Below are positions 1-12,000 of a DNA stretch of 64,000 bases, piece by piece. The stretch's first letter is position 1, and every line of letters begins with the position of its first letter. Both the position numbers and the translations under genes were made by a program. The stretch covers positions 1,545,864,868 to 1,545,928,867 of the forward strand of contig OY728122.1 of the NCBI GenBank assembly GCA_963277665.1, given 5' to 3'. The notes beneath the pieces were generated by a model. It was not told the DNA's origin. It did no database searches and saw only the letters and a program-made list of their open reading frames with translations. Origin of the DNA: Viscum album. Lineage: Eukaryota > Streptophyta > Magnoliopsida > Santalales > Viscaceae.

Positions 1-3000
1 GTGCTATCTGATAAGCCATGGTACCCATTCAAATATATAGAGGTGCAGTGAGGTATTAATCTTGTAAATGATGAAGTGATTTTATCTTTATGATCGAATG
101 AATATTATATTCTCCTTACACATAGTGAATATTGTTAATTTAGGGTGGATATTGGTTCCCACTGAGTTAGATGAGTCAAACCATACAATGAGAATGTTGT
201 GTGTGGTGTGATCATAGGGGTTATCCTGGATTACCAAGGAAATACAAAAAAATTATTGAAATGGTATTGTCCAGAATAAAATAATTTAATTCTCATTTAG
301 TTTATACATATTCAAATTGAATGAGGAATCATTCACTGATATTTCAATATGTCTTAATAATCCGTTAGTGGATGGAGTTTTCTCAAACTCGCTTTGGGAA
401 TTCAATATAGTGGATATAGTTTTTTTCTATTTTATATAATTGTGTTATTATATGGTTATTAAAATTCCATAAGGATGTGTGACCATATTTGAGTTTATGT
501 TAAGCCCACTAAACAATTCTTGGTATCTCCTATTTATACATAATTGTTGAATTTTTTAAAATTAGCAGCTACATGTGGATACCTAAGAGAAGAAATTATC
601 ATTTGGATTTTTACATGATACCATAACCATGAAGGTGTCCCCATATTATATTTTTATGAGTGTGGGAAACAATATAGAAAAATATTCCCCTTGATTGTTA
701 GAGTAGGTTAAAATTTAACCTATGGGTATCTAGAGGGGTTCTATGGTTGTTGTTTTCAAATGGGTGATAAATTAAAGATCACATTAATCCCCCACCCATA
801 TTGGCCTAGAGGCACACTATGTGGTTCTTAGGTAGAACATCTAATGCTGTTGGAGCTAAAAGTAATTGAAAATTAATTAAACCACTAAAACAAACTCTAA
901 AATTTTATATTTATTGTTTTTATGATAGTTCTAATAATTTTATAAATGAATAAATGTGCTTGGTTGATGGTTTAAGTTAGGTGTTATAGGTTCTAGTTTA
1001 AAGTAATAATCATATAATTTAATCAATAATACTATTAATTAGTTGCAATGGTGTGATATATTCTATCAATATTATATGTTTATTAGTAAATGGTTGTATT
1101 GAAACCCCTATCAAGGCCCTTCTCAACAATAGAGTTCCCATTGACGGAGGCCCACTTTTATACTCCATTTATAGAGTAAACCATTCTTATATGGTGATGG
1201 GGAGAGATTTTTAGTTTTAGTCATTTAATAAATATTTCACTAAATCATAAACATTAGAATTGTAGGTTCATTGATATGAAGATTACGTTTAAAATAATTC
1301 TTTAGTGTAGAGAGGAGATCCAATAGTACCTGTCTCAGAATGAATAGGTTTCCATTTCTAGTGATGCGTGGTTTAATGAAGTCGTGTATGAAGAAATATC
1401 CACTCCAAAAAAATCATTGAGATCCCCTAAGGTATGGTTATAATATTCCAAACTCATGAAATATTATCTAACTACCCTGCAATTAGTTATCATGGATTTA
1501 TACACAATGTGTTGTGATGAGAAATTCAATTCTTGTGAATGTTGTGGATTGGAAAAATGCATTCAAATGGTGAACATTGATTGAACATTGTTGGGAGGAT
1601 AATGTATAAATCCACTTACATTTAAAATATGATGTTCATATATTTCATATTAGAATGATGAAGAACATTTTGGAATTTATGTATCATCCAATATATATCC
1701 TCCGTAGTATCGTTTGGTAGTATAGTTTGTTTGATATTTAGAGAAATTGGCCTAGTTATGTATCCAGATTACCAAACATGGTATATCCTATTATCTCAGG
1801 ATAAATAGATTCTTAGAGTAGAAAACGTATTAATATTTTTTCAAAATTGATGCAGCTGATAGGATATTCAAGGCGTGTCATTGGAAATTATATTGTCACA
1901 TTTAATAGGGACTCCATGTTTGTGTGGTGGAGTTAGTGCATGAGGCATGAGATTTATATATGTTATTCCTATGTGGGAGTGAGATGCTTTTACACTTTAG
2001 TAAATGGTGGGGGACCAATATTTTTCTATAGATGTGCCCCATGATGGTGAAGTTGACATGAATATACTTTGTAATAATAAATTCTTAGGTGTTATTTCAT
2101 TTTGGTTTTACAAATAGTGGGGAGAACACTATCATTTAACATATGTGAAAAATGGTTCTCACTTGTTTATAATATTATATACAACTTCATATATTGTTAG
2201 TCTGAATTTCATGTGTGTAGTGTGACTGTCATTGTGGTTTGTTAAATATTTACAAAATGGTGTTCCCAACAGAAGGATACTCATGTTATGTGATGGAGAA
2301 GTGGATTTTATAAGAGCCTATGGATGTAGTCCACTAAGTTAGGTTCCATTTTGGGGTTTTATATGACAGAGTAGGGACTTCTAAATATCTAGACCATCTA
2401 TATTAAATTGTTGTTGAATGGGAAACCTAACATTTATTATGTAGTATTGAGTACTTTCGTGTAATTATAGAAACTATATAAGTTATTTATAAGAGATTTA
2501 ATGAATGTTAAAAGAAAACATAACCATTATATAATTGATATAAATATAAAACTTGTTCATTCATTCTTATAGACTATTTTTATTTATATTTAGATGAGGA
2601 CCATATCACCTCTATGATAAGATTTAGTGACATTGGTGCCTCTAAATTGTATTAAATAGATGTTGATGAAACTATCATGGTTCAAGGGAACTATTGCACT
2701 TTGAATATTTTTTGGTGTATATATAAAATATTGTGAATCTTATAGTGGTGTAGTGCATTATGGATGACATTCTATTATACACAAACAATATAAATGGCCT
2801 TATAAGGTTGAAAGTGAGGTACTCCCACCAGTGGTAACATTTTCAATAGACTATTATTTGGATAATTTTAATGGTTGGTGTGGTTATTGGGTCTTATAAT
2901 GGAGGATGGCCAATTTGCTGGAAAACGTTTTCTCTAGAGGATCAATAAGACTTTTTTAGGAGTAGAATGATGTGTCCACCAAAGGATTCCATCATGCCGA

Positions 3001-4650
3001 TTTGGAAAATTTATCTTCCTGTACGAATTTTTAAGTTTCATTCCTTGAAAATTTTGAAAAATGTTTTCTTATTACGCAGACCTCTCGAACAAAAGGATGT
3101 ACATGCGATGATGATCTCTATATGTGATTGTTTAATGATCATCAGTATGAAACATTTTTTTATATTTTAATGATGAAAAGGGTGTAATATGTGGATAATG
3201 TAGCTGTTATGGTATTTATTAAATTATTCTATGTTTAATTTATTTTATTTTTTCTCTTGAAAAACTCAATATGGGTACGAAATTAAATTTACCCTTGTAG
3301 ACAACCTTGAAAAAATTATGTGATGATTTTCTTGAATTTGGGTTGTGTGGATTACACACTAAATGTTTGGATGTGTAGTTTCATGAGTGACACAGAATAA
3401 GTACAAATATATTATGTATAAAAAATATACTGATCCTTCTTGTATACATTCTTAGGAAATATTAGTTTCCTTCAAAAAATATTCATAGTAGACTGATTCA
3501 AGACTACATGTTCATTTAAAGTTAGTAAATTTACCAAGTAGTGGAATATTATTCATGGGAAGACATTTGACATGTTTTTCATAATTTTTAACTATAAATA
3601 AAAAATAAAATAAATTTTTATTAAATTTGTATTTTTTGTGAACCATAATATTATATTGATTTCTAACTGAGTGTACATGAGGTGGTTTTATGTGGTGATG
3701 TTATAGTATCTGAGAAACTAGATACATCCATACTTTCATTTTTTCTGTATTAAATAATGAAAAATCATGGTTTTTTGGTTGGGGGTTATTAAATAAATTT
3801 TGATGGATAATTATAGAGATGAACTTTTGATAATAATTAACCACCCCTCTTAATCATCCATAATATCTGTCAGATAAGGAGATTCAACTTTTTCATTGGG
3901 GGGATCATTTGGGGAGATGAAAATTTATTTTCCACCCCTAGCTCCTAGGGGTAACACTTTGTGTTCATCAAGGTGGGGGTGAAAATGTAGATTAAGGATC
4001 ATCAAGTAACCATAATTTAAACCATGTTTTAATGTATGGAGGAATTAATGGTATTATAAATGTATATTGACATGAACATTTCCATATTAAATGAATGATC
4101 CGACCTATGGTAGGATATTTTGATTTCAATACACTATGTACTCTGATGTTTTAATTAGAATCATTTCATATAATCAAAATATTTCACCATTATGTATTTA
4201 TAATAGTGATTCATGGGTTTTTAATACTTTATAAACTATCATGTGATTTTTAATTATCAATGTTCTCTTATAATTCATCCGGAATTAACAATTTGGTATA
4301 CATTCGATCTTTATTCTATGTTTGTAGAAAATGGTTAAAAGAGTCTAAGAATCCCTCCACTTCTCCATAACCTTAATTATATAAAATATTCTACCTCCCA
4401 TAACCACTCTATCCCACTCTTTTTAAAATAGTCATGTGAAAGTTGTTGACTCTTTCATTGGCTAGCGGTGGGTATATTTTTGGGTTCAAAGGGGTGGCAT
4501 AGAAACAGTGTGACAATGTGACTAAATGGAGAAATGTAATTAGGGATTTTCATTGAAGGTGGTGTGTAAGAGAGGAGTTATAGCCACCATCAAAACTATT
4601 TTTGTGTAATATAATCATAGATTATAATCATGGATGATTAAAAAATAACT
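1..4650. other. AT-rich stretch, no gene recognised
   Basis: I read this stretch in all frames and found no domain I could name. The plus strand is richer in G and T than in C and A, as in the plus-strand gypsy elements further right, so it may be decayed transposon sequence. The longest open stretch (2967-3170, plus) is a short, low-complexity run with no motif. No LTR pair, primer site or polypurine tract could be assigned. A small inverted repeat with 8-base arms lies at about 3937-3955. Confidence 0.6.
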
Positions 4651-4665
4651 ATTTATTAATAAATA
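4651..4665. repeat. Left 15-bp direct repeat (candidate target-site duplication)
   Basis: The 15 bases ATTTATTAATAAATA occur here and again at 6982-6996, exactly flanking the GC-richer insert. The first 14 bases are a perfect palindrome, so the repeat is low in complexity. Its exact placement at both composition breaks supports a target-site duplication made by retroposition. Confidence 0.65.
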
Positions 4666-6981
4666 ACTGAGAAGCGCTATCGGAGGCAAGCATCTAACCA
4701 TTTATTAATGAAATGAAAAAGTCCAACAAGCAAGTGCAGCAAGGAGAATGGAAAATTACATATCATAATAGTCATAACCATCACTATAGACATGATAGAT
4801 TGAGTCCTCTACAGTAGTCGATTCCCACTCTGAACTATCATAGTGCTTCAAAATCTTGGCGTACATACTTCTAAGATTCAACATCTCCAAAGAATGAAAT
4901 GATTTGGAGGACTGTGTGCCCCAAACTTCCCTCCCAACTGAAGACCTTGTGGCCATTGGATTTGGAAAATAAGAATAATCTTTCATCGACCTTCTCTGTG
5001 GAGGGGCAATCATTGCTTCCTCATTCTTAGACACCTTCTTTTTCCCACTGTGGACAACATCACTATAGGAGATCTGGACCATTCCAGCCTCATTTTCCTT
5101 GTCAGTATCCAGATAATACCCCTATTTTCCATATATGCACACTTCACGGTAACCCTCCTCCATTCCTCATTCCTCATGGCCAGTATGTATCCCCTTCTCT
5201 ACAATGGAACCCCCATCTACCACCTCCATATAAGCATGACCATCATCATTAATTGAACTACCCTCCTCTGCATTAGAGGTCCGCCCATTCCCATGTTCCC
5301 GTGAGAAGTTTCTAGCTGAACTAGCAGCAATAATAGCTTTATGACCATCCTACCACCCTTGAAACTGACTTTCATCAACACCCATATCTACACCAATTTT
5401 CCTTTCAGATACACTGTCATCCAAAGACACAACTCCATATCATTCAATTACAATGTCATCCGTCACCAGTACAACAATGCGATTAAAAAGCTAAAAAACA
5501 TATGCCTGTAACACCAATAGTGTCAGCAGCCCAGGTGAAAACTCCACCCTTGCACTGCTTCGAGCAACATCCTGTTGCACAGTACTAGGACCAGTTGATA
5601 GGTCCCTCGATATTTCCTCCTCCGCAACACTTGGCATCTCCTCATGATCAAGATTTCCTGAACCATTGCATCCCAGAATTCCTCCATCACTATTCAGACT
5701 CCTAATAAAGGACCTATGATCCACAGCTGTAGTGGCCAACTTCAACTCAGGGGACGAAACCGATAGCAGGTTTTATACACCCTCCACAACAGATCGAGAG
5801 TCAACCCCCAGATCACTCTTCAACCTTTCAAAAACATGAATCACTAATGGGTTCATAGATTGCTGCACCACCTTTAAACCACATGAAGGGCCCATAACCA
5901 CATCATTAAAAACTTGACACATCTCCCTCTCTCCATTCCCATAAGTTTTCACTTTGACCAAGTCAACTGTAGTGCAATAGGATCCCATTTGATCTCCCTA
6001 CCCAAAGGAGCCTCCAATTATGATACACAAATCTACTTGGACAGATGCATTCATAGCCCTATCCACACAACTGTCTTTCATAGACTCCTGAGCCGGCCTC
6101 ACATCACCATGAACAACACAACCATCTCTATATTTCTGTTCCATCACCTGTGGACTAACACTCATCCCTCCACTGCAGAAAACAGCCTCCATATGCCCGA
6201 GCAGTCTACACATCACATAGAATTTCACCCACGATTCAAAGACAACATCTTGCAACCAATGGAACTCCTTCTCATCAGTGATCCAAAAATGATGCATAAG
6301 AGGCCTCACAAAATCGACGTCGATACATATCTGCGGGTTAATTAGATGATCCATAGAATGAGTTCGTTGATCAGAACAATGATAAAGCCCAATAAAATAA
6401 CCATTTTCATAGAGAATCGAAGGATTTTGAAATGAAAGAGGGAGGATGGGAAGGCTTATGTATGTCACGATCGATGAAGGATCACGCTGCATATGAAATT
6501 CAAAAATCCAATGGAATAGATAAAAGGAAGAACCACTGCACCTTCTAGGAGCCCTAGACCAAGCGATGATCAAATCATCTTCAGATCCAAAATTAACCAT
6601 AATATGTCTCCAGTCAAGCAGCCTGATGACCGCACGCTCACAAATATCACATGATTTCAAAAAAACTTGAGTAAAAGATTCCACCGAAGGACTTTGAGGA
6701 TGAAAACGATCCTCCAAGGTATACTTGCACAGATCCAAAACACTATTTAACTCCGAAAAGAGAAGAGATAACTGGGGTTCCTCTTGGATGAGGCATAGAA
6801 CATTTGGGGATATGGAGATTTTAGGAAAAGGAGGAAAATGGTTATGGAACAGGAAGGGGTCATCCCACCCATGCAACACCGAACGCGAAACTACCCCCTC
6901 TGAAAGGGAGGGGGGAGCCGATCCCCGTGGCATGGAGCTAGGTCATTGAGAAGGAGAAGCTCCTAGGGGTGGTTTCATCCC
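4666..6981 (-). mobile_element. GC-richer retroposon-like insert with a DUF4283-type reading frame
   Basis: This 2.3-kb segment is clearly richer in G+C and in CpG than its surroundings. Perfect 15-bp direct repeats flank it. On the minus strand it has a short leader (6981-6934), one long broken reading frame (6933-4756) and a roughly 90-base tail holding an AATAAA-like signal near 4699-4704 (TTCATTAATAAATGG read on the minus strand). No poly(A) tail remains at the 3' edge, no reverse transcriptase frame is present and no LTRs were found. It may be an ORF1-only derivative of a plant LINE, or a retroposed gene copy. The flanking repeats support insertion; the element class is inference. Confidence 0.6.
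4756..6933 (-). pseudogene. DUF4283/zinc-knuckle protein pseudogene, single frame, seven stops
   Basis: Starting at the ATG at 6931-6933, one reading frame runs 725 codons to TAA at 4756-4758. It is broken by stops at 5998, 5773, 5491, 5440, 5350, 5167 and 5122 (lowest base of each codon), with no frameshift. Residues about 100-220 resemble DUF4283, the nucleic-acid-associated domain of plant LINE ORF1 and related orphan proteins: a WSRAPR-like turn, then the ISLPILPLSFQNPSIL and ICIDVDF motifs. A CCHC_4-like knuckle follows at 239-253 (FYVMCRLLGHMEAVFC). Its first cysteine is Tyr239 and the His-to-last-Cys spacing is five. The C-terminal 108 residues are charged and end in a Tyr/Asp-rich tail (YSDGYDYYDM). 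Likely RNA or DNA binding by family. As it stands it cannot make a full-length protein unless the stops are read through. Family match made by eye; the C-terminal half is unrecognised. Confidence 0.68.
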
Positions 6982-6996
6982 ATTTATTAATAAATA
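6982..6996. repeat. Right 15-bp direct repeat (candidate target-site duplication)
   Basis: Identical to 4651-4665. It marks the 5' edge of the minus-strand insert. The AT-rich composition of the region resumes immediately after it. Confidence 0.65.
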
Positions 6997-8479
6997 TATA
7001 CATATGAAAATAAAAGTACCTTGATCAAATCTTGAGGGTCAAAATTGGTGGAGGCCCAGAGCATCACCCTTAAAAATTAACTTATAGAAATTATGTAAGT
7101 TTCCTAAACAAGTATATTAAATTAATCCCCATTATATAATTTAATTAATATCTAAATAATCCTATATAAATTTCCCTTCCCTCTATATATTCCCAACACG
7201 AATTCCATTATTAACATTAAATAAACATTTATATAGAAGGTAATAAAAATCACATGGTGAGATATCATTCAACTTGAGTAGTTGTACTATTATAGATGAA
7301 TCGGATTGAACCATGGTAATATGATTATTTAATAGCCCGTAAAATATGAATCCAGTGTCAATAGATCTAACCTTTTCTCTAATAAAATCATGATCCATAG
7401 ACATTTTATTTCATACCTATAATGGGAGGCTTCCATCTCACAAATCTCATTATATTACCTTCTTCATCTACCATACACATTAAATTCTTTGGGAGATGTT
7501 TTTTATGTGAGGGAAAGAGCATCCGATATTTTATTAACACCCCCAGTTCAGACAAAATAACCTTGAACAAAACCTAATGAAGATGGATGATTGTATTTTG
7601 TGATATCTTTCCAAGTTTTGATCCTCTCAAAGAGTCCATCACATGATTTTTGTATGACACATCAAACTAATTCCTCTACCCTAGGAGCCATCACCCTAGA
7701 ACCAGTCTTCAAGAAACTCATTCATTGAATTCCTAAGACTACTGATGTTCATATCCTGTGCCATGAAATCACATATTCGATTCATTTAACAAGCATAATA
7801 AATTTACCATTTTAATGATTGTTTCCTTGTACAACACAGTAAATTATAAACCAATGCCACACTATTATTTTTCATATTCTCATCCTTGAGGTGGAAATTG
7901 ATCCTTAGTCATTAGAACAAAGAAATTATCTATCCTAATATATCCTTACACCAAACATCCATTAAAAATTAATCATCACTATTTCGATAATGAACTATAT
8001 TTATGAAATCTCAAAGTCTAATTTTACCTATGTTTGGGCCCAAAAAAATCACTCTGGATAATTAGATCATAGTCACGGTCAGTAAATCACATACTAGTTG
8101 ATAACTAACATGTTACTAGAAACGTGTATATAGATACTAAAATAATGATTGACTTACATTATGTGTGTCTAGTGGATGATCTATCCATCATGGAAGGTGG
8201 GACGTGACACCATTATAATGAAATTGACCATGCTATATATAACCTCGAAATAAGGATGATGTGTTCCTATAAAATGGATGTAGTAGGACATCAGAGAGAA
8301 TGATATGCAACATCATAATAGTGAGATGGTATGTCATTATAAATGGACAAATTATGTAGTTGGTGCCTTTTAGTGGAGTTATTACATGGGAGTTTCTACA
8401 TTATGTGGAGACAAGTTACATTTTTTCAATCACTGTCACTAGTGTGCCGAAGTCTCACTAACCTAGGTGGGGTGGAATG
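6997..8479. other. AT-rich stretch, no gene recognised
   Basis: Short unrelated open stretches occur in several frames (for example 7183-7404, minus), but none carries a motif. A decayed gypsy pol could lie here, because an integrase-like scrap follows. I could not find reverse transcriptase or RNase H motifs on either strand. Confidence 0.5.
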
Positions 8480-9000
8480 GGGGGTCGACTGACATGGTCA
8501 TGACCTATGGTTTGTACCATATATTTGGGCGTTCTATCTAATATATGGTCAGAATAAATGTTAAGGTTATATATTCCCAAATTTACTCTATGTATGATAT
8601 GTTTAGGGTATATAAACCATCTGTTCATTCCATATAGCAACCCTAGTGGGCTGCCACATGGCCATGGACATCTAATGTTGAGTGTATCCATGGATTTTAC
8701 ATTATTTTTAAACTTATTACATGGTAATATCTTATCCTGGGTGTTTTTACATGTAGATCAAAATGATTCATTCCATTCCTATATTTGAGGATATTTATTA
8801 GTTTATAATGTAAGTCCATGGAAACTAACTTAATGTTATTTTAAACGTGGTTCGAACTTAATGATCAAAATGTTAAATGCTTAAATACCAGTCTCTCTCA
8901 AAATGGGTGCTACTCAACAAAGTTATGTTCTTTCTTACAAATTATGAGTTCTACCTTCTTTAACTATGATCATTATTTTTTATACGTGTGAAATGGGGAA
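8480..9000 (+). pseudogene. Probable Ty3/gypsy integrase remnant
   Basis: Plus-strand translation, with frame changes, recalls the gypsy integrase order. A GLxxxFGR stretch and a conserved-looking zinc-finger region (about 8510-8640) lead to a WPWTSN-type motif near 8660, where intact integrases have the PW(T/E)-x-ISMDF motif. Then come RSK-x-FIP near 8755, as in DRFSKMAHFIP, and NDQNVKCL near 8860, as in SDRDVKFL. In an intact element this enzyme inserts retrotransposon cDNA into chromosomes. Similarity is weak and scattered. No LTR, primer site or polypurine tract could be tied to it, so its element is unknown. Confidence 0.35.
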
Positions 9001-12000
9001 TTTACTATTTTCGCTATGTGGTAATTGTAATGAAATGAGTATTATATACTTTTTAAGAATGCTAAATCCATTGGAACCATATGGTTTCACTTAAAATGTG
9101 ATGTATGACTCTTTAATGACTTATTACATAGGATATTTTTGATACCCCAAGTATTCTCCTTAATTGTTTTTGAGATTTAGGCTATTATGTGTTGGTGAAA
9201 AGTTGATTATGTTGAACCATTGATTATAATAGCAATTAATGGGACTCTTATATATCCTTGTGAATTGAGGATTTAATTCATATCCATTTTTAATCTTTTT
9301 TAACTAGCTGGTCACCCTGAATATAAGGATATTGTGATTCCTTGTTTTTTTGGGTTTCCTCTAACGTTTTCAAGGGATATTATTAGGTATTTTTATACTC
9401 CCCCTAACAGAAGAGTAGAATAAACATGTTTTGTGTGATGTAGATGATACAGAGGTATGCAGTTGGTTTCAGTTGACATAGAGATGGAATGGATTCCTTA
9501 TAAATGGAAATTAGTTACAATTTGTTCACCTTATAATGTTTTATGGAACATGATGGTTCATAAAAGAATTGGAATCCATTATAGCTCATGTATGATTTAG
9601 TATATCTAGTATGGTAGAGATTACTGGAGTGTGGTATTGATTTTGTTCAATGATTTTTGTTGTTGTATGGATTCGTTTGTATTTTACTATTTTGGATTTA
9701 AATATATATAGTCACATGATTGTATTATATATATATATATTAGTTATTTTGATATTTACTAATGGTGTTAATGGTCTTTTTTCAAATATTTATGATGTTA
9801 TAGGTTCATTTAGAAAAAAGCCTCCAAATTGTGATAATTTCGCACATGATTAAAGTCAACAACCTCTAGCTTATTTTAGCTAGGCTTGGGATATCAATTA
9901 TGGATTACTTGGGGCCTTGTCAGAGACTCTTGGGTTTTGGTAATTTCATTGGTTTTTTATTTTATGAAATATAAATGGTTTATTTTTGTTATTTAATCTA
10001 GTTTTAGTCCAAATTATCTATTGAATCATATGTAATATTGGATTTTTATTTAGTTATATATTATTTATTTTTTATAGTTTAGGATTATTTTTTAATTTTG
10101 TTTTATACCTATATAATATGGATAATGTTATATTATATGAAAGATAGGTACACATTTTAAATAATGGTTTCAATCTTGTGGTGCATTTATTTTATTTCTA
10201 TATGTTTAATTAATAAATAATCCATGATAGTTTTCAAGAAATATTTTACATTAAAATTAATAACCAAAAAATAAAATAACATCATATTATTTTCTAATTT
10301 TCCTCTAGTTTTTAATAAATGTAATGGGGATTGAGAAGATTACCTATAGTGTTATAGTAGTATATTTCAAGTTAAGAGATGACATTTTTCAGATAACAAC
10401 AATCATGTTCTTTAAAAAATCAACAATAATATAATTGAGTTTTTTAATCATTTTCTCTCATTATAAACCTATTGGGTCACCAAACTCATGTTATTATATA
10501 AAAAAAATATTTTTTCAAATCAATACCATAAACAGACTTTGATATTACATAACGCATCACATACTCAAAAATCTCCACCATAAAGACTAGAATTACTATT
10601 ATAGATCATTATTTCTAAATTCTATGAACATTGAATATTAATCCCAAAATAAATTTATAAGTTTGAAATTATGTAAATGATAACAAAACTTTTAATTTAA
10701 AATATTCACACAACCTCATAAAAGTAAAAATTAACTTATTAAGGTGTTTATACCATCATACTCATTATTTTAATTAAATTAATTTGTCAAATTTCTAAAA
10801 AGAAATATTCAAAATGTTTTAAAAAAATTTCTTGGAAATTTATAAAATTATTTTTATAGAGATATTGTTATCCATGATTTTCATACAAAAATTATATAGT
10901 GGTTATTAGAAAAATTATATTACTAGGAAGGAAGACACTCAATCCATAAATTTCCTGATCATGAAATGAATAACCATGATACAAAAATAAATTATAAAAA
11001 TACAAGGTATGGATAAAAACAAATGTTATCAAGGATAATATATATAATTATTAATCCTATCATCTTTTCTATATATAGATTTTAAGAAAATAATTTTATT
11101 AATCTTTATATACGTTTCTAAAAAAAAGATTAAATCCACCAACTAATAAAATAAAAACCACTAGGAATGATAATAATGTTTACTATAGAAGGAAAATTGA
11201 AACAAATTGAATTATATCTAGGACTAATTTTTAAATTAGAATAACCTCTATGAATCAATACACTTGTAAAACACTCGAGAAACTCTAATTTTGAGTCTAA
11301 TAGAGTTAATTAAGGAAAATTATTCATATTTTATAATTTAAAAAATGTAATAACCCAATAAAACAAGGAATAACTAGTGGGAAATATCCACGATATATAA
11401 TACAATATGGATATTAAATTGATGAAAAATATATCATTATATATGTATCCCTTTAGATAACCCTACATGAATATGAGAAAATGTATAGATGTAAAATATT
11501 ATATTCAACCAGGTTTCTAAAAAATTAAATAATACTAAATTAAATATATCATATGATTTCCACAATGTAACACTATAGGTATTCAATGTAATTAAAAGTT
11601 ATTATAGTTCATTTATAAGTTCTTTAGGAAAATAATAAATTTAAAGGTTACTAACGTAGTAGTATCCTTATTTTATTCATAATTCTAATGATTGTATTTT
11701 TAATCAATTATCTGTCATATAATTTGATTACACTTTGATATGACTCAACTGCAATGGGATTCCATGTAGGTAGATGAATAAATAAAAAGTAAATCCTTAA
11801 TCCCACCACTAATATGTGAGGTGACACAATAAACTATTTATCAAGTAAATCACACAAAATTGGATAAATTATGGCTAACATTATAATTCATCATACTAAA
11901 CATATAATATGATAGTTCCACTATACAATAAAATCCATTAATAACAAAATATATTCTTATTATTATGAAATAAAATATATATTGGAATCATGAAATATAT

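Noticed and set aside
2967..3170. 67-codon plus-strand open stretch
   Set aside because: No recognisable motif, AT-driven composition and no neighbouring gene structure; expected by chance in a long AT-rich sequence.
3937..3955. ACCCCTAG/CTAGGGGT inverted repeat as a MITE end
   Set aside because: Arms of only eight bases, no partner end and no target duplication. The resemblance to the 5' edge of the 4666-6981 insert is short enough to be chance.
5914..6345. 143-codon plus-strand open stretch
   Set aside because: It lies opposite the DUF4283-like frame and reads as its antisense shadow.
8458..8788. Overlapping open stretches on both strands
   Set aside because: No coherent protein in either frame as given; the only recognisable signal needs a different plus frame (integrase scrap).
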